The notes: generated by a model from the letters alone, not told the origin. Shown: positions 46,142-56,602, counted from the first letter of the stretch. The stretch: DNA of 64,000 nt from JABCYV01 sp963696025 (GCA_963696025.1 CAVOII010000012.1:186001-250000), one strand, 5' to 3'. A program made the numbers and translations.

Positions 46142-48793
46142 ATGGCAATTCGTTGGGACAAATTCACAGTCAAAGCGCAAGAAGCAGTGCAGCGCGCCGG
46201 CAATCTCGCGTCCGAGAACGGTAATCCAGAGGTCGTGCCGCTGCATCTGCTGGCGGCGTTGCTGGAGGACAAAGAAGGCATTGTGCCCCCGGTGCTGGAG
46301 AAAATCGGGATCGGCGCCCAGGCAGTGTTGCACGATGCTTATCAAGAGATTGAAAAGCTTCCCAAAGTTTCGGGTAGCGGCGCGACCCAGGCTAACCTTT
46401 CGCAGGCGTTAAATCAACTTCTGGAGCGGGCCTTCAAGGAGGCGGACAACTTCAAAGACGAATACGTCTCGACCGAGCATCTGCTGCTGGCAACTACTCA
46501 ATTAAAGCGGGATGCGGCGCAGGAAATCCTGGCGCGTCACGGCGCCACCCACGACGCCATCCTGAAAGCCCTCACCGCGGTGCGCGGATCACAGAAGGTG
46601 ACGGACCAGAATCCCGAAGCCAAGTATCAAGCGCTCGAGCGCTATGCCCGTGATCTAACCGAGCAAGCTCGTCGCGGCAAACTGGATCCGGTAATCGGGC
46701 GCGACGAAGAAATCCGCCGAGTGGTGCAGGTGCTCTCCCGCAGGACGAAAAACAATCCGGTGCTGATCGGAGAACCTGGTGTGGGCAAAACCGCAATCGT
46801 GGAAGGCTTGGCGCAGCGCATTATTTCCGGAGATGTGCCGGAGGTGCTGAAGAACAAGCGTGTGGTCGCGCTGGATTTGGGCGCGATGCTGGCGGGTGCC
46901 AAATATCGCGGTGAATTTGAAGATCGGCTCAAGGCAGTGCTGAAAGAGATCGAAGACTCGCAAGGGAAAATTATCCTGTTCATCGACGAACTCCATACCT
47001 TGGTGGGCGCGGGAGCGGCGGAGGGCGCGATTGATGCCTCCAACATGCTGAAGCCGGCGCTGGCCCGCGGTGAATTGCGTGCCATCGGGGCGACTACCCT
47101 GAACGAATATCGCAAGTACATCGAGAAGGACGCAGCTTTGGAGCGGCGGTTTCAGATTGTCTTCGTGGGAGAACCCAACGTTGAGGACACGATCGCAATC
47201 CTGCGCGGCCTGAAAGAGCGCTATGAAGTGCATCACGGAGTGAGGATCAAGGATTCCGCCATTGTGGCAGCGGCCACGCTTTCGCACCGCTACATCTCCG
47301 ACCGCTTCCTTCCCGACAAAGCAATCGACCTGATTGATGAAGCGGCAGCCTCTCTGCGTATTCAGATTGATTCGCTGCCGACTGACATCGATCAGCTCGA
47401 ACGCCGGGCGACGCAACTGGAAATCGAGCGACAGGCGCTCAAGAAAGAAGACGATCGCAATTCGAGAGAGCGGCTTGCTGTAATCGATAAGGAATTGGCC
47501 GAGATCAGGGAGAAAGCCAATGCCCTCAAGGCCAAATGGAAGCAGGAAAAAGAAGTCATCGCCCGCTCACGCCAGCTCAAAGAGAAGATCGAGCAATTGA
47601 AAATTGAAGAGCAGGCGGAAGAGCGCAAGGGCAACCTGCAGCGCGTGGCCGAGATTCGCTACGGGCTGCTGCGGCAGACTGAGGAAGAACTGAAGAAGCT
47701 AACGGAGAAGGCCGCTGGCGATGGCGCCCGCGCCACACGAATGCTGAAGGAAGAGGTGGATGAGGAAGACGTTGCCCGGATCGTTTCCAAGTGGACGGGT
47801 ATTCCAGTTTCGAAGATGCTCGAGGGCGAAGTCAAAAAGCTCATCAATATAGAAGACCGGCTGCGGCAGCGAGTTGTGGGCCAGGACGAGGCGCTGGAGC
47901 GGGTTTCAAATGCAATCCGGCGTTCGCGTGCCGGCCTGAGCGATCCCAAACGGCCGATCGGATCTTTCATTTTTCTGGGGCCGACTGGGGTGGGCAAGAC
48001 TGAGTTGGCGCGTGCCCTGGCCGATTTTCTTTTCGACGACGAGCACGCGATGGTGCGAATAGACATGTCCGAGTACATGGAAAAGCATGCGGTCTCGCGG
48101 CTGATTGGCGCGCCTCCAGGATATGTCGGGTATGAAGAGGGCGGACAGCTCACCGAGCAGGTGCGACGGCGTCCCTATGCGGTTGTGCTGTTCGATGAAA
48201 TTGAGAAAGCGCATCCGGATGTGTTCAACATCCTGCTGCAGATCATGGAAGATGGCCGCCTCACGGACGGCAAAGGTCGAACGGTGGATTTCCGCAACAC
48301 GATCATCATCATGACTTCGAACATCGGGTCAGCCTTTTTGCAAGCCGAGAATTTGCGGACGCCCGAAGATCTTGAGGAAGCCGGCAAGCAGGTGATGAAC
48401 GCTCTGCACGGATATTTCAAACCGGAGTTTCTGAACCGCGTGGATGACATCATTGTTTTCCGGCCGCTGGGCAAGGAACAACTGGTGAAGATCATTGAGC
48501 TGCGGCTGGAAGATGTTCGCCGTCTATTGGCCGAGCGCAAGATTTCGCTTGAGTTGACCGACGCGGCGAAAGATCTGTTGTTCACTGAGGGATTCGATCC
48601 GAACTTTGGAGCGCGTCCGCTGAAGCGAGCCATTCAGAAGCTGGTGCAGGATCCGCTGGCGCTGAAGATTCTCGATGGTGAAGTGCTGCATGGTGATCAT
48701 GTAGTGGTGGATGCAGACAAGCGTGCTAGCAAGATGAAGTTCGAGGTCAGCAAGCGGGTGGGGGAGAAAGAGTCGGTGAAGGTGAAGCGGTGA
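46142..48793 (+). CDS. clpB: ATP-dependent disaggregase ClpB
   Basis: 883 residues, normal length. Clp_N domain (1-150), AAA-1 with Walker A GEPGVGKT (about 209) and Walker B ILFIDELHTLVG, the long coiled-coil middle domain (about 410-530: LERRATQLEIERQALKKEDD, EELKKLTEKAAG), AAA-2 with GPTGVGKT (about 612) and VLFDEIEKAHPDVFNILLQI, and the C-terminal small domain. Works with DnaK to rescue aggregates; it follows hsp20, so the two form a heat-stress locus. Not broken anywhere. Confidence 0.98.
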   Translation: MAIRWDKFTVKAQEAVQRAGNLASENGNPEVVPLHLLAALLEDKEGIVPPVLEKIGIGAQAVLHDAYQEIEKLPKVSGSGATQANLSQALNQLLERAFKEADNFKDEYVSTEHLLLATTQLKRDAAQEILARHGATHDAILKALTAVRGSQKVTDQNPEAKYQALERYARDLTEQARRGKLDPVIGRDEEIRRVVQVLSRRTKNNPVLIGEPGVGKTAIVEGLAQRIISGDVPEVLKNKRVVALDLGAMLAGAKYRGEFEDRLKAVLKEIEDSQGKIILFIDELHTLVGAGAAEGAIDASNMLKPALARGELRAIGATTLNEYRKYIEKDAALERRFQIVFVGEPNVEDTIAILRGLKERYEVHHGVRIKDSAIVAAATLSHRYISDRFLPDKAIDLIDEAAASLRIQIDSLPTDIDQLERRATQLEIERQALKKEDDRNSRERLAVIDKELAEIREKANALKAKWKQEKEVIARSRQLKEKIEQLKIEEQAEERKGNLQRVAEIRYGLLRQTEEELKKLTEKAAGDGARATRMLKEEVDEEDVARIVSKWTGIPVSKMLEGEVKKLINIEDRLRQRVVGQDEALERVSNAIRRSRAGLSDPKRPIGSFIFLGPTGVGKTELARALADFLFDDEHAMVRIDMSEYMEKHAVSRLIGAPPGYVGYEEGGQLTEQVRRRPYAVVLFDEIEKAHPDVFNILLQIMEDGRLTDGKGRTVDFRNTIIIMTSNIGSAFLQAENLRTPEDLEEAGKQVMNALHGYFKPEFLNRVDDIIVFRPLGKEQLVKIIELRLEDVRRLLAERKISLELTDAAKDLLFTEGFDPNFGARPLKRAIQKLVQDPLALKILDGEVLHGDHVVVDADKRASKMKFEVSKRVGEKESVKVKR

Positions 48794-48840
48794 TTCGTAG
48801 GCAATTGCTTGATTTCTGATTTCGTTCTACTATCCGGCCA

Positions 48841-49884
48841 GTGGCTACTCTCAAGAACATCCCAGATTTGAAGCAGCGGCTGGTATCGGCGGCGCCGGTC
48901 GAGGACGACTCCTCGTTTGAGCTGAAGCTGCGACCGCAGCGGCTGGCGGAGTTCATCGGGCAACCGAAAGTCAAAGAAAACCTGGCGGTAGCTATTGAAG
49001 CGGCGCGGTCGCGTGGCGAAGCCTTGGATCACGTGCTGCTTTACGGTCCGCCGGGGCTCGGTAAGACTACGCTGGCAACGATCATCGCCAATGAGTTGGG
49101 TGTTCCCTTCCAGCAAACATCAGGGCCGACGCTGCAGATTAAAGGTGACCTCACCGCGATCCTGACCAATGTCCACGACAAGCAGGTGCTGTTCATCGAT
49201 GAAGTGCACCGGCTGCAGCCCGCGCTGGAGGAGATCCTGTACTCGGTGCTTGAGGACTACAAGCTGGACATCATCATTGGGCAGGGACCGGCGGCGCGCA
49301 CCCACACCATGGACGTGAAGCCGTTCACGTTTATTGGCGCTACTACGCGAGCAGGATTGCTTTCGTCGCCTCTGCGCTCGCGCTTTGGGATCGTGCTGCG
49401 GCTGGAGTTCTATAGTCACGAAGATTTGCGGGTCATCGTCGAACGGTCGGCGGACATTCTGGCGGTCGCAATCGATGATGCGGGTGCGCGCGAGATCGCC
49501 AGCCGTTCGCGGGGAACGCCGAGAATCGCGAATCGGTTGTTGCGCCGGGTGCGCGACTATGCGCAGGTGAGAGGAGCGGGCAAGATTGATCTGCCAACGG
49601 CGCAGGCGGCTCTGCAGATGTTGGAAGTGGATCGCAACGGTTTCGATGAAGTTGACCGCAAGCTGTTGCTGACCATTATTGAGAAATATCAGGGCGGCCC
49701 AGTTGGCGTGAACACGCTAGCCGCAGCACTGGCGGAGGAGGCTGACGCCATTGAGGAAATCTACGAGCCGTTCCTGATTCAAATTGGATTCCTGAATCGC
49801 ACCCCGCGTGGTCGTGTGGCGACGCAGTTGGCCTACGAACATTTTGGGATCACGCCGAACAGAAGACAAAGCTCACTGTTCTAG
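48841..49884 (+). CDS. ruvB: Holliday junction branch-migration helicase RuvB
   Basis: 347 residues, GTG start. Walker A LLYGPPGLGKTTLATI (about 66-81), Walker B VLFIDEVHRLQPALEE, sensor GATTRAGLLSSPLRSRFGIV and the winged helix end NRTPRGRVATQLAYEHFGI are intact. With RuvA it drives branch migration during recombination repair. ruvA lies 2.5 kb downstream behind the DUF5916 gene. Confidence 0.98.
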   Translation: MATLKNIPDLKQRLVSAAPVEDDSSFELKLRPQRLAEFIGQPKVKENLAVAIEAARSRGEALDHVLLYGPPGLGKTTLATIIANELGVPFQQTSGPTLQIKGDLTAILTNVHDKQVLFIDEVHRLQPALEEILYSVLEDYKLDIIIGQGPAARTHTMDVKPFTFIGATTRAGLLSSPLRSRFGIVLRLEFYSHEDLRVIVERSADILAVAIDDAGAREIASRSRGTPRIANRLLRRVRDYAQVRGAGKIDLPTAQAALQMLEVDRNGFDEVDRKLLLTIIEKYQGGPVGVNTLAAALAEEADAIEEIYEPFLIQIGFLNRTPRGRVATQLAYEHFGITPNRRQSSLF

Positions 49885-49951
49885 CTGTGGAACTCTCGTG
49901 TTTTGCCCAAGGGAAGCAATGGTGTATCTTTCCTCCAGTGTTCGCTGATCG

Positions 49952-52288
49952 GTGCCTAAGTTTCTAACACTTCCCCGCATTTTGGTTTTACTTTCCTATC
50001 TGGTCCCTATGGCATGGGCGCGTTCTGCGCCCCAGGAAGTCCCGCCTCAAACTGCTCCCGCGCCGACGCTGATTATTCCGCGATTGTCACATCCTCCAGC
50101 GCTGGAAGACTTTCTTGCCATGCGGCCGGCGGGAGAAATCGCTTCCCAAATGGTAAAGATCACAGGCTTCGTGCAGCGATATCCGCATGACGGAAAGCCG
50201 GCATCGCAACCTACCGAAGCTTACCTGGGTTACGACGAAAAAAACCTGTACGCCGTGTTCGTGTGTTTCGATGAGCCAGGCAAAGTTCGCGCCCGCATGT
50301 CAAGCCGTGAAGACATTTTTGACGACGATACAGTCGAAGTCATTCTGGACACTTTCCATGATCGGCGGCGCGCTTACGCGTTTCAGGTTACGCCGCTGGG
50401 TGTGCAATGGGACGCTATCTGGACGGAAGCACCGCACGAGGACAGCAGCGGAAACACGACAAACTTCGATTCCTCATTCGATACGGTATGGGATTCGAAA
50501 GGGAAACTGACCAGCCAGGGTTACGTGGTCTGGATGGCCATCCCCTTCAAGAGCCTGCGTTTTTCTCCTGCCCGGCAGCAGGAATGGGGAATCATTTTGT
50601 ATCGCGGGATTCTTAGGGAGAACGAGGACGACTTCTGGCCGCCAATTTCTCAGCAGCTGGAGGGCCGGTTAGCCCAGGCGGCGACGGCAAGCAGGCTGGA
50701 GGGAATCTCGCCAACAAGGAATATGCAGTTCAATCCCTACGGGCTGCTGCGCTCGTTCCGGGCGCTGGACACGCACAATCCGACTCCTTTTTTTAGCAGC
50801 AGCGCGGCTAACTTCAGAGGCGGAATGGACTCGAAGTTCATCCTGCATGACAACCTGGTGCTGGACGTGACCGCCAATCCCGATTTCAGCCAGGTGGAAT
50901 CCGACCAGCCGCAGATTACGGTGAACCAGCGGTTCGCAGTGTTCTTTCCAGAGAAGCGGCCATTTTTTATGGAGAATCTGGATTACTTCAAGACACCGAT
51001 CGACCTGGTTTTTACGCGGCAAATTGGCGACCCGCAGTTTGGTGCGCGACTTACGGGGAAGGTTGGGCCGTACTCGATCGGAGTTTTGGCATCAGACGAT
51101 CGCGGTCCCGGGGAAATTGTTTCTGACAATGATCCGCGCTCGGGGGATCGAGCAATATTCGCGATCGCCCGGATGAGCCGCGACATTTTCGGCCAATCGA
51201 GTGTGGGATTGATTTATACCGATTGGGAGTTTCCGGGAGCGAACGCGTTCAACCGCATTGGGGGCGCCGACGCCCGGTTCAAGCTCAATCCCCACTGGAC
51301 GAACATGTTCCAGGTGGTGGAAAGCTCTACTCAGAGCCAACTCGGAAACTATCAGGCGGGTCCCGCATCGAAGGCGGAGAGCACGTACGCCGGGGCGAAC
51401 GTGGACTACAACCTTACCTACAACGACATCAGTCCGGGATTTACAACCAACGCCGGGTTTGTAAACCGAGTGGATATTCGGGACGTAAGGAACAACTTCG
51501 ACTACCGCTTCCGTCCGAAGAGCGGACCGCTGTTGTCATGGGGACCGACGGTCTACACAGACAATGTTTGGGCGCACGATGGGACTCGCCTCGACACGTA
51601 CTACAACCCGGCGGTGACGTTCTTCTTGAAAGGGCAGTCGTACTTGAATTTCGCCCCGTATACCAACTTTCGTGAGCGGTTGCGGCCCTCAGATTTTTCG
51701 GCCCTACAACAAGATCAGGATTACCATGAACACAACAGTGCGATCACTTTCGCAACCAATTATCTGGCTCAGCTCAACTTGCAGGGATACTATCAATGGG
51801 GCGATGGCGTGAACTTTGTCCCGCCGGCCAATCACCCCCCGGTGCTCGCCCGCGCCGACTCTGCCAACCTTACGCTTTCCATCCGTCCGCTCACGGCACT
51901 GAAGATTGACAATTTGTATTTGTTCAACCGCCTGCGCGACCGGAACAGCAGCGCGGCTGTCTTCAACAACCATATTGTGCGCAGCAGGTGGAACTGGCAG
52001 TTCACGCGGGAGCTCTCGCTGCGCGTAATTCTGCAATATACGACGACCTTGGCTAACTCTACATTCACCTCGCTCCCGACCAGCAAGCAATTCAACGCGG
52101 ATTTTCTGATTACCTATCTGGTGCACCCGGGCACAGCAATTTATGTGGGATACAACAGCGATCTGCAGAACCTGGACCACGATTTGCAGCTAGATCCAAC
52201 CACGGGAAGCATCCTCCGCACGCGAGATAGCTACATTAACGACAGCCGGCAGTTTTTCGTGAAAGTGTCATACCTGTTCCGGTTCTAG
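49952..52288 (+). CDS. DUF5916 outer-membrane protein with CBM9-like N-terminus
   Basis: 778 residues. Signal peptide (MPKFLTLPRILVLLSYLVPM AWA region), a CBM9-like sugar-binding domain (about 45-240: EAYLGYDEKNLYAVFVCFDE, DDTVEVILDTFHDRRRAYAF), then a beta-barrel with VTANPDFSQVESDQPQITVN and FFPEKRPFFMENLDYF, hallmarks of DUF5916. It ends in aromatic VKVSYLFRF, a C-terminal outer-membrane signal. Role uncertain: glycan uptake or surface assembly. GTG start at 49952. It splits ruvB from ruvA. Confidence 0.88.
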   Translation: MPKFLTLPRILVLLSYLVPMAWARSAPQEVPPQTAPAPTLIIPRLSHPPALEDFLAMRPAGEIASQMVKITGFVQRYPHDGKPASQPTEAYLGYDEKNLYAVFVCFDEPGKVRARMSSREDIFDDDTVEVILDTFHDRRRAYAFQVTPLGVQWDAIWTEAPHEDSSGNTTNFDSSFDTVWDSKGKLTSQGYVVWMAIPFKSLRFSPARQQEWGIILYRGILRENEDDFWPPISQQLEGRLAQAATASRLEGISPTRNMQFNPYGLLRSFRALDTHNPTPFFSSSAANFRGGMDSKFILHDNLVLDVTANPDFSQVESDQPQITVNQRFAVFFPEKRPFFMENLDYFKTPIDLVFTRQIGDPQFGARLTGKVGPYSIGVLASDDRGPGEIVSDNDPRSGDRAIFAIARMSRDIFGQSSVGLIYTDWEFPGANAFNRIGGADARFKLNPHWTNMFQVVESSTQSQLGNYQAGPASKAESTYAGANVDYNLTYNDISPGFTTNAGFVNRVDIRDVRNNFDYRFRPKSGPLLSWGPTVYTDNVWAHDGTRLDTYYNPAVTFFLKGQSYLNFAPYTNFRERLRPSDFSALQQDQDYHEHNSAITFATNYLAQLNLQGYYQWGDGVNFVPPANHPPVLARADSANLTLSIRPLTALKIDNLYLFNRLRDRNSSAAVFNNHIVRSRWNWQFTRELSLRVILQYTTTLANSTFTSLPTSKQFNADFLITYLVHPGTAIYVGYNSDLQNLDHDLQLDPTTGSILRTRDSYINDSRQFFVKVSYLFRF

Positions 52289-52349
52289 CCCACTCTCGTC
52301 CCGGCTTGCTCGGCGTCTGCGTACAAATTGCGGCTACAATAGCCACAGC

Positions 52350-52940
52350 ATGATTGCCCATTTGCGCGGAAGATTGCTGGCCAAACGTCCCAACCAGGCG
52401 ATCGTTGAGACCGGCGGCGTGGGCTACGATGTGACAGTAAGCGTTCCAACCTTTCTGGATTTGCCTAGTGCCGGCAGCGAGGTTGAGCTGGAGATCCACA
52501 CTCATGTGCGGGAAGACCTGATTGCGCTCTACGGGTTTCTGCGTTTGGCGGAAAAACATCTGTTCGAGAAGCTGATCACGGTGAGCGGAATCGGACCGAA
52601 GCTGGCGATTACCATTCTTAGCGGCATGGCCGCCGACGAGATGGCGGGGGCAATACGCGGCAATGACGTAGCTCGTCTCACCCGTATACCCGGCATCGGA
52701 AAGAAGACAGCCGAACGTATGGTGCTGGAACTGCGCGACAAGCTTCCCGCTCAGAGCGCCGACGACGTGCAAACGGCGCCGGCGAAAAGTGGGGTTGAGG
52801 AGGATGTCCTCTCTGCACTGATTAATCTAGGCTACCAGCGCGCGACTGCCGAGAAGGCCCTTGCGGCGACGACGAGAAATGGCAACCGAGGGCCATTCGA
52901 GACCATGTTCCGCGACACACTGGGAGTGCTATCAAAGTGA
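52350..52940 (+). CDS. ruvA: Holliday junction DNA helicase subunit RuvA
   Basis: 196 residues. The OB domain (MIAHLRGRLLAKRPNQAIVE), helix-hairpin-helix pair (FEKLITVSGIGPKLAITILS; DVARLTRIPGIGKKTAERMV) and the C-terminal RuvB-binding domain (VEEDVLSALINLGYQRATAE) are all present. It ends 12 bases before the convergent beta-barrel relic. Confidence 0.97.
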   Translation: MIAHLRGRLLAKRPNQAIVETGGVGYDVTVSVPTFLDLPSAGSEVELEIHTHVREDLIALYGFLRLAEKHLFEKLITVSGIGPKLAITILSGMAADEMAGAIRGNDVARLTRIPGIGKKTAERMVLELRDKLPAQSADDVQTAPAKSGVEEDVLSALINLGYQRATAEKALAATTRNGNRGPFETMFRDTLGVLSK

Positions 52941-52952
52941 AGCACGCTCGAG

Positions 52953-53551
52953 CTACCTGGCTGGCGCCCGATGCTTAAAAACGTAAATCATGCCATAGTC
53001 CAAGTCAGAACCCTTGTGGTAGGAGGGATTGACTTCAAAGGGATTGCGGTATACGAAGCCGCTCACACGCTCCCGGTAGTAAACGCCTCGACCAAGGCGG
53101 ATCCTCAGATCAAGCAGCGCGCCAGTGAGGTGGTAGCGGTGGTCGCTGCCCGCTGCAAGGTACTCCACGTTCGCAGGCAACCAGCGTCTCTCATACATCG
53201 CCTCTGCGACCGGCCAGCGATCATGTTTTTTGTACAGGGAAGTGGTGACCTCGCTGTAGCGGACACCGCCCCCAAGGTGCAAGCCCGGTACAACCCGAAA
53301 CATCAGCAATCCGTGCGCTTTCACGGTGTAACCGTTGCCGGTGTCCTGCTTGTCGGCGGTGTCAGCGCCGCCTCGGCTTCCGCAAAGAAGCGGCGGAGAT
53401 CGACGTCGACCCCTGTGTTGCCTTCGAAATACGGCGAAGTGTAGCCGGAATCGCTCAGACCAATGGCGCCACCGATATAGGGGCGAACTTGGGCGACGCA
53501 CACAGCATTGAAGAGAATCATCATTGCTAGAATCTGTTTTGAAGAAATCAT
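52953..53551 (-). pseudogene. Outer-membrane beta-barrel protein, frameshifted
   Basis: The first frame (53551-about 53365) encodes a signal peptide (MISSKQILAMMILFNAVCVA) and PYIGGAIGLSDSGYTSPYFE then EGNTGVDVDLRRFFAEAEAAL. The rest, from DTADKQDTGNGYTVKAHGLL to YGMIYVFKHRAPAR, continues in another frame, so one base is missing near 53361-53366. Alternating aromatic strands (LLDLRIRLGRGVYYRERVSG) and the terminal YVFKH region fit a small barrel of about 199 residues. Its function is unknown. Confidence 0.72.
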
Positions 53552-53737
53552 TTTTCCTCGCGTGCTGACCGAAATTCTGTCAACGCGAGGTCAAGCACGC
53601 GAGAATAACCAGCAGAGTCCTTGTACGGAGGGTCGTAGTGACTTCCCACTCTGGAACAATCGTATCCGTCGCACGGGGTGTCGAAATCAGCTCAATGGCC
53701 CGTTGACTTACCAACAAGACCTTGCCTAACATGCGCT

Positions 53738-56602
53738 GTGCCTGAAAACGTCACCCTGCCTGACAGCAACGTGTCGCACTACCGCATCGTGGAGAAGCTG
53801 GGCGGCGGCGGAATGGGCGTCGTCTACAAGGCTGAAGACCTGAAACTCGGGCGCTTTGTGGCCCTCAAATTCCTTCCTGAAGAGTTCGCGAAAGATCCAC
53901 AGGCCCTGGAGCGTTTTCAGCGCGAAGCGCGTATGGCGTCAGCGCTCGATCATCCCAACATCTGCACCACCTACGAAATCGGCGAACATGACGGAAAACC
54001 GTTCATCGCCATGCAGTATCTGGAAGGGATGACGCTGAAGCACCGCATCGCCGGCCGCCCGCTGGAACTTGGCACCGCGCTCGATCTGGCGATCCAGATG
54101 GCCGACGCCCTGGACGCCGCGCATGCCAAGGGCATCATCCACCGTGACATCAAGCCGGCGAACATCTTCGTCACCGCCCGCGGGCAAGCGAAGATTCTCG
54201 ACTTCGGACTGGCTAAGGTCGCAACCTCGGCCCATGCCTCCAACTCTACATCTGCTCCCACGGCTACCGGGGACCATCACCTGACTAATCCAGGGACGGC
54301 GATCGGCACTGTGGCCTATATGTCTCCGGAGCAGACCCTGGGCAAGGAACTGGACGCGCGCAGCGACCTGTTTTCGTTCGGCGCTGTGCTATATGAAATG
54401 GCGACCGGCACGACACCATTCAAGGGTGATAGCTCGGCGGCGATCTTTGACTCCATCCTGCATAATGCTCCGGTCGCGCCCGTACGGCTGAACAGTCAGG
54501 CTCCACCGGAACTGGAGCACATCATCAGCAAGGCGCTGGAAAAGGACCGTAACCTGCGCTATCAGCATGCTGCTGACATTCGCACCGACCTGCAGCGGCT
54601 GAAGCGGGACACCGAGTCCGGACACACGGCGGCTACGGTCACCGACTCCAAAGCGACGAAGGCAATCGTCACTTCCAGCCGGTCACGACTCGGCCTGAAA
54701 ATCGGTGTGCCGGCGGCGCTCGTCGTTCTCATTCTTGCCGGCTTCTGGTTCTGGCGGTCGCGGCCGACTGCTCCACTCACGGAGAAAGATACGGTCGTGC
54801 TGGCCGATTTCACCAACACCACCGGCGACCCGGTTTTCGACGACGCGCTCAAACAAGCACTTGCGGTGGACTTGAGTCAATCGCCTTTCATCAATGTTCT
54901 TTCTGACCGCCGCATGAGCGAAACCCTCCGCCTCATGGGCCGTGCTTCCGGTGAACGCGTAACCCGTGAGGTGGCGCAGGAGATTTGCCTCCGTACCGGA
55001 AGCAAGGCGCTCCTGACGGGATCGATTTCCAGCCTGGGCAGCCAATATCTGGTCGGACTCGAGGCAGTGAACTGTGGAAACGGAGACACTCTGGCCAAAG
55101 ACGAAACCACTGCCTCCCGGAAAGAAGACGTGGTCAAAGCATTGAGCACCGTAACTACCACTTTGCGGACCAGGCTGGGAGAATCACTGGCTTCGGTACA
55201 GAAATTTGACGTTCCCATCGAAGCCACTACACCGTCATTGGAGGCACTGAAGACGTTTAGCATGGGCGTCACCACGCAGGCTGAAAAGGGAGATGCGGAG
55301 GCAATTCCTTTTTTCAAGCGGGCCATCGAGATTGATCCGAATTTCGCCATGGCCTATGCGCGGCTGGGAATCTCCTATGCCAATCTGGGGCAGCCCAGCA
55401 TGGCCCTGCAAAACTTGGAAAGAGCCTATGGTCTGCGCGATCGAGTCAGCGCGCGCGAGAAATTGCACATCACAGCGGACTACGCCTATGCCACCGGTGA
55501 ACTGGAGAAGGAAGCGCAGACCTACCTCTTGTGGATTCAAAGCTATCCTCGGGACGCGATTCCGCACATAAACCTGGGGGCCAATGCCACCGCTTTGGGC
55601 CAATATGACAAAGGCGTCGTCGAGAATAAGGAAGGGGTTCGCCTCGAGCCAATCAATTCGGCTGGCGTGGGCAATCTCGCGCAGGGTTACATGGCAGTCA
55701 ATCGCCTCGCCGATGCCAAGACCACGCTTGAGCAAGCACAGGCGCGAAATCTGGATGGCGTAGGCATACGGCTACAAATGTATTCTCTGGCATTTCTCGA
55801 GGGCGATGCAGGGCAAATGGAGCAACAACTAGCCTGGAGCGCGGGAAAACCAGGTGCGGAAGATCCACTGCTATCTGCTCAGTCGGACACCGAGGCCTAC
55901 CACGGCCATTTGGCCAGGGCCAGGGATTTTTCCCGACGTGCGGTAGATTCCGCCGTCCGCGCCGACTCCAAAGAGACAGCGGCGCTGTGGCAGGTGAACG
56001 GAGCTCTGAGGGAAGCAGAATTTGGCAACTCGGCTGAAGCAAAAAAGGGGATGGCGGCGGCCCTGGCGCTGGCTCCCGGTCGCGATGTCAAAGTGGAGGC
56101 AGCGCTAATCCTGGCACGGACCGGCGACAGCGCGGGTGCCAAGGCGATGATCCAGGAGTTGGAAAAGAGCAACCCCTCCAACACGGTGTTGAAGCTCTAC
56201 TGGGCGCCTACGCTTAGAGCTGCAATGGAACTGAATGGCGAGCGCGCAGCTCAGGCCCTGGTGTTTTTGGAAGCAGCCGCTCCTTATGAACTGGGCGAGC
56301 CGCCGCCGATGACGCAAGGAACTTTGTATCCTGTTTATCTTCGCGGCGAAGCCTACCTGCAAGAGCACAAGGGGAATGAGGCCGTCGCCGAGTTCCAGAA
56401 ATTTCTGGACCACCGCGGCATCGTGGGCAATTTTTTTACTGGCGCTCTCGCCCACCTCGGTCTGGCACGCGCCTACGCGATGTCTGGCGATACGGGGAAA
56501 AGCCGAGCCGCGTATCAGGAGTTCTTTGCCCTTTGGAAGGATGCCGACCCCGATATCCCCGTCCTGAAACAAGCGAAAGCTGAATACGCCAAGTTGCAGT
56601 AG
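53738..56602 (+). CDS. Membrane Ser/Thr protein kinase with external FlgO-like and TPR domains
   Basis: About 954 residues. Kinase domain (about 12-275): IVEKLGGGGMGVVYKAED, ALKFLPEEF, HRDIKPANIF, DFGLAK and AYMSPEQTLGKELDARSDLF are all active-type motifs. A membrane helix (about 318-338, GVPAALVVLILAGFWFW) follows, then a FlgO-like domain (VVLADFTNTTGDPVFDDALK; SISSLGSQYLVGLEAVNCGN) and about ten TPR-like repeats to DIPVLKQAKAEYAKLQ. It may link an outside signal to intracellular phosphorylation; the target is unknown. The GTG at 53738 gives MPENVTLPDSNVSHYRIVEK; an earlier frame start at 53678 has no support. Followed by its paralogue after 72 bases. Confidence 0.93.
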   Translation: MPENVTLPDSNVSHYRIVEKLGGGGMGVVYKAEDLKLGRFVALKFLPEEFAKDPQALERFQREARMASALDHPNICTTYEIGEHDGKPFIAMQYLEGMTLKHRIAGRPLELGTALDLAIQMADALDAAHAKGIIHRDIKPANIFVTARGQAKILDFGLAKVATSAHASNSTSAPTATGDHHLTNPGTAIGTVAYMSPEQTLGKELDARSDLFSFGAVLYEMATGTTPFKGDSSAAIFDSILHNAPVAPVRLNSQAPPELEHIISKALEKDRNLRYQHAADIRTDLQRLKRDTESGHTAATVTDSKATKAIVTSSRSRLGLKIGVPAALVVLILAGFWFWRSRPTAPLTEKDTVVLADFTNTTGDPVFDDALKQALAVDLSQSPFINVLSDRRMSETLRLMGRASGERVTREVAQEICLRTGSKALLTGSISSLGSQYLVGLEAVNCGNGDTLAKDETTASRKEDVVKALSTVTTTLRTRLGESLASVQKFDVPIEATTPSLEALKTFSMGVTTQAEKGDAEAIPFFKRAIEIDPNFAMAYARLGISYANLGQPSMALQNLERAYGLRDRVSAREKLHITADYAYATGELEKEAQTYLLWIQSYPRDAIPHINLGANATALGQYDKGVVENKEGVRLEPINSAGVGNLAQGYMAVNRLADAKTTLEQAQARNLDGVGIRLQMYSLAFLEGDAGQMEQQLAWSAGKPGAEDPLLSAQSDTEAYHGHLARARDFSRRAVDSAVRADSKETAALWQVNGALREAEFGNSAEAKKGMAAALALAPGRDVKVEAALILARTGDSAGAKAMIQELEKSNPSNTVLKLYWAPTLRAAMELNGERAAQALVFLEAAAPYELGEPPPMTQGTLYPVYLRGEAYLQEHKGNEAVAEFQKFLDHRGIVGNFFTGALAHLGLARAYAMSGDTGKSRAAYQEFFALWKDADPDIPVLKQAKAEYAKLQ

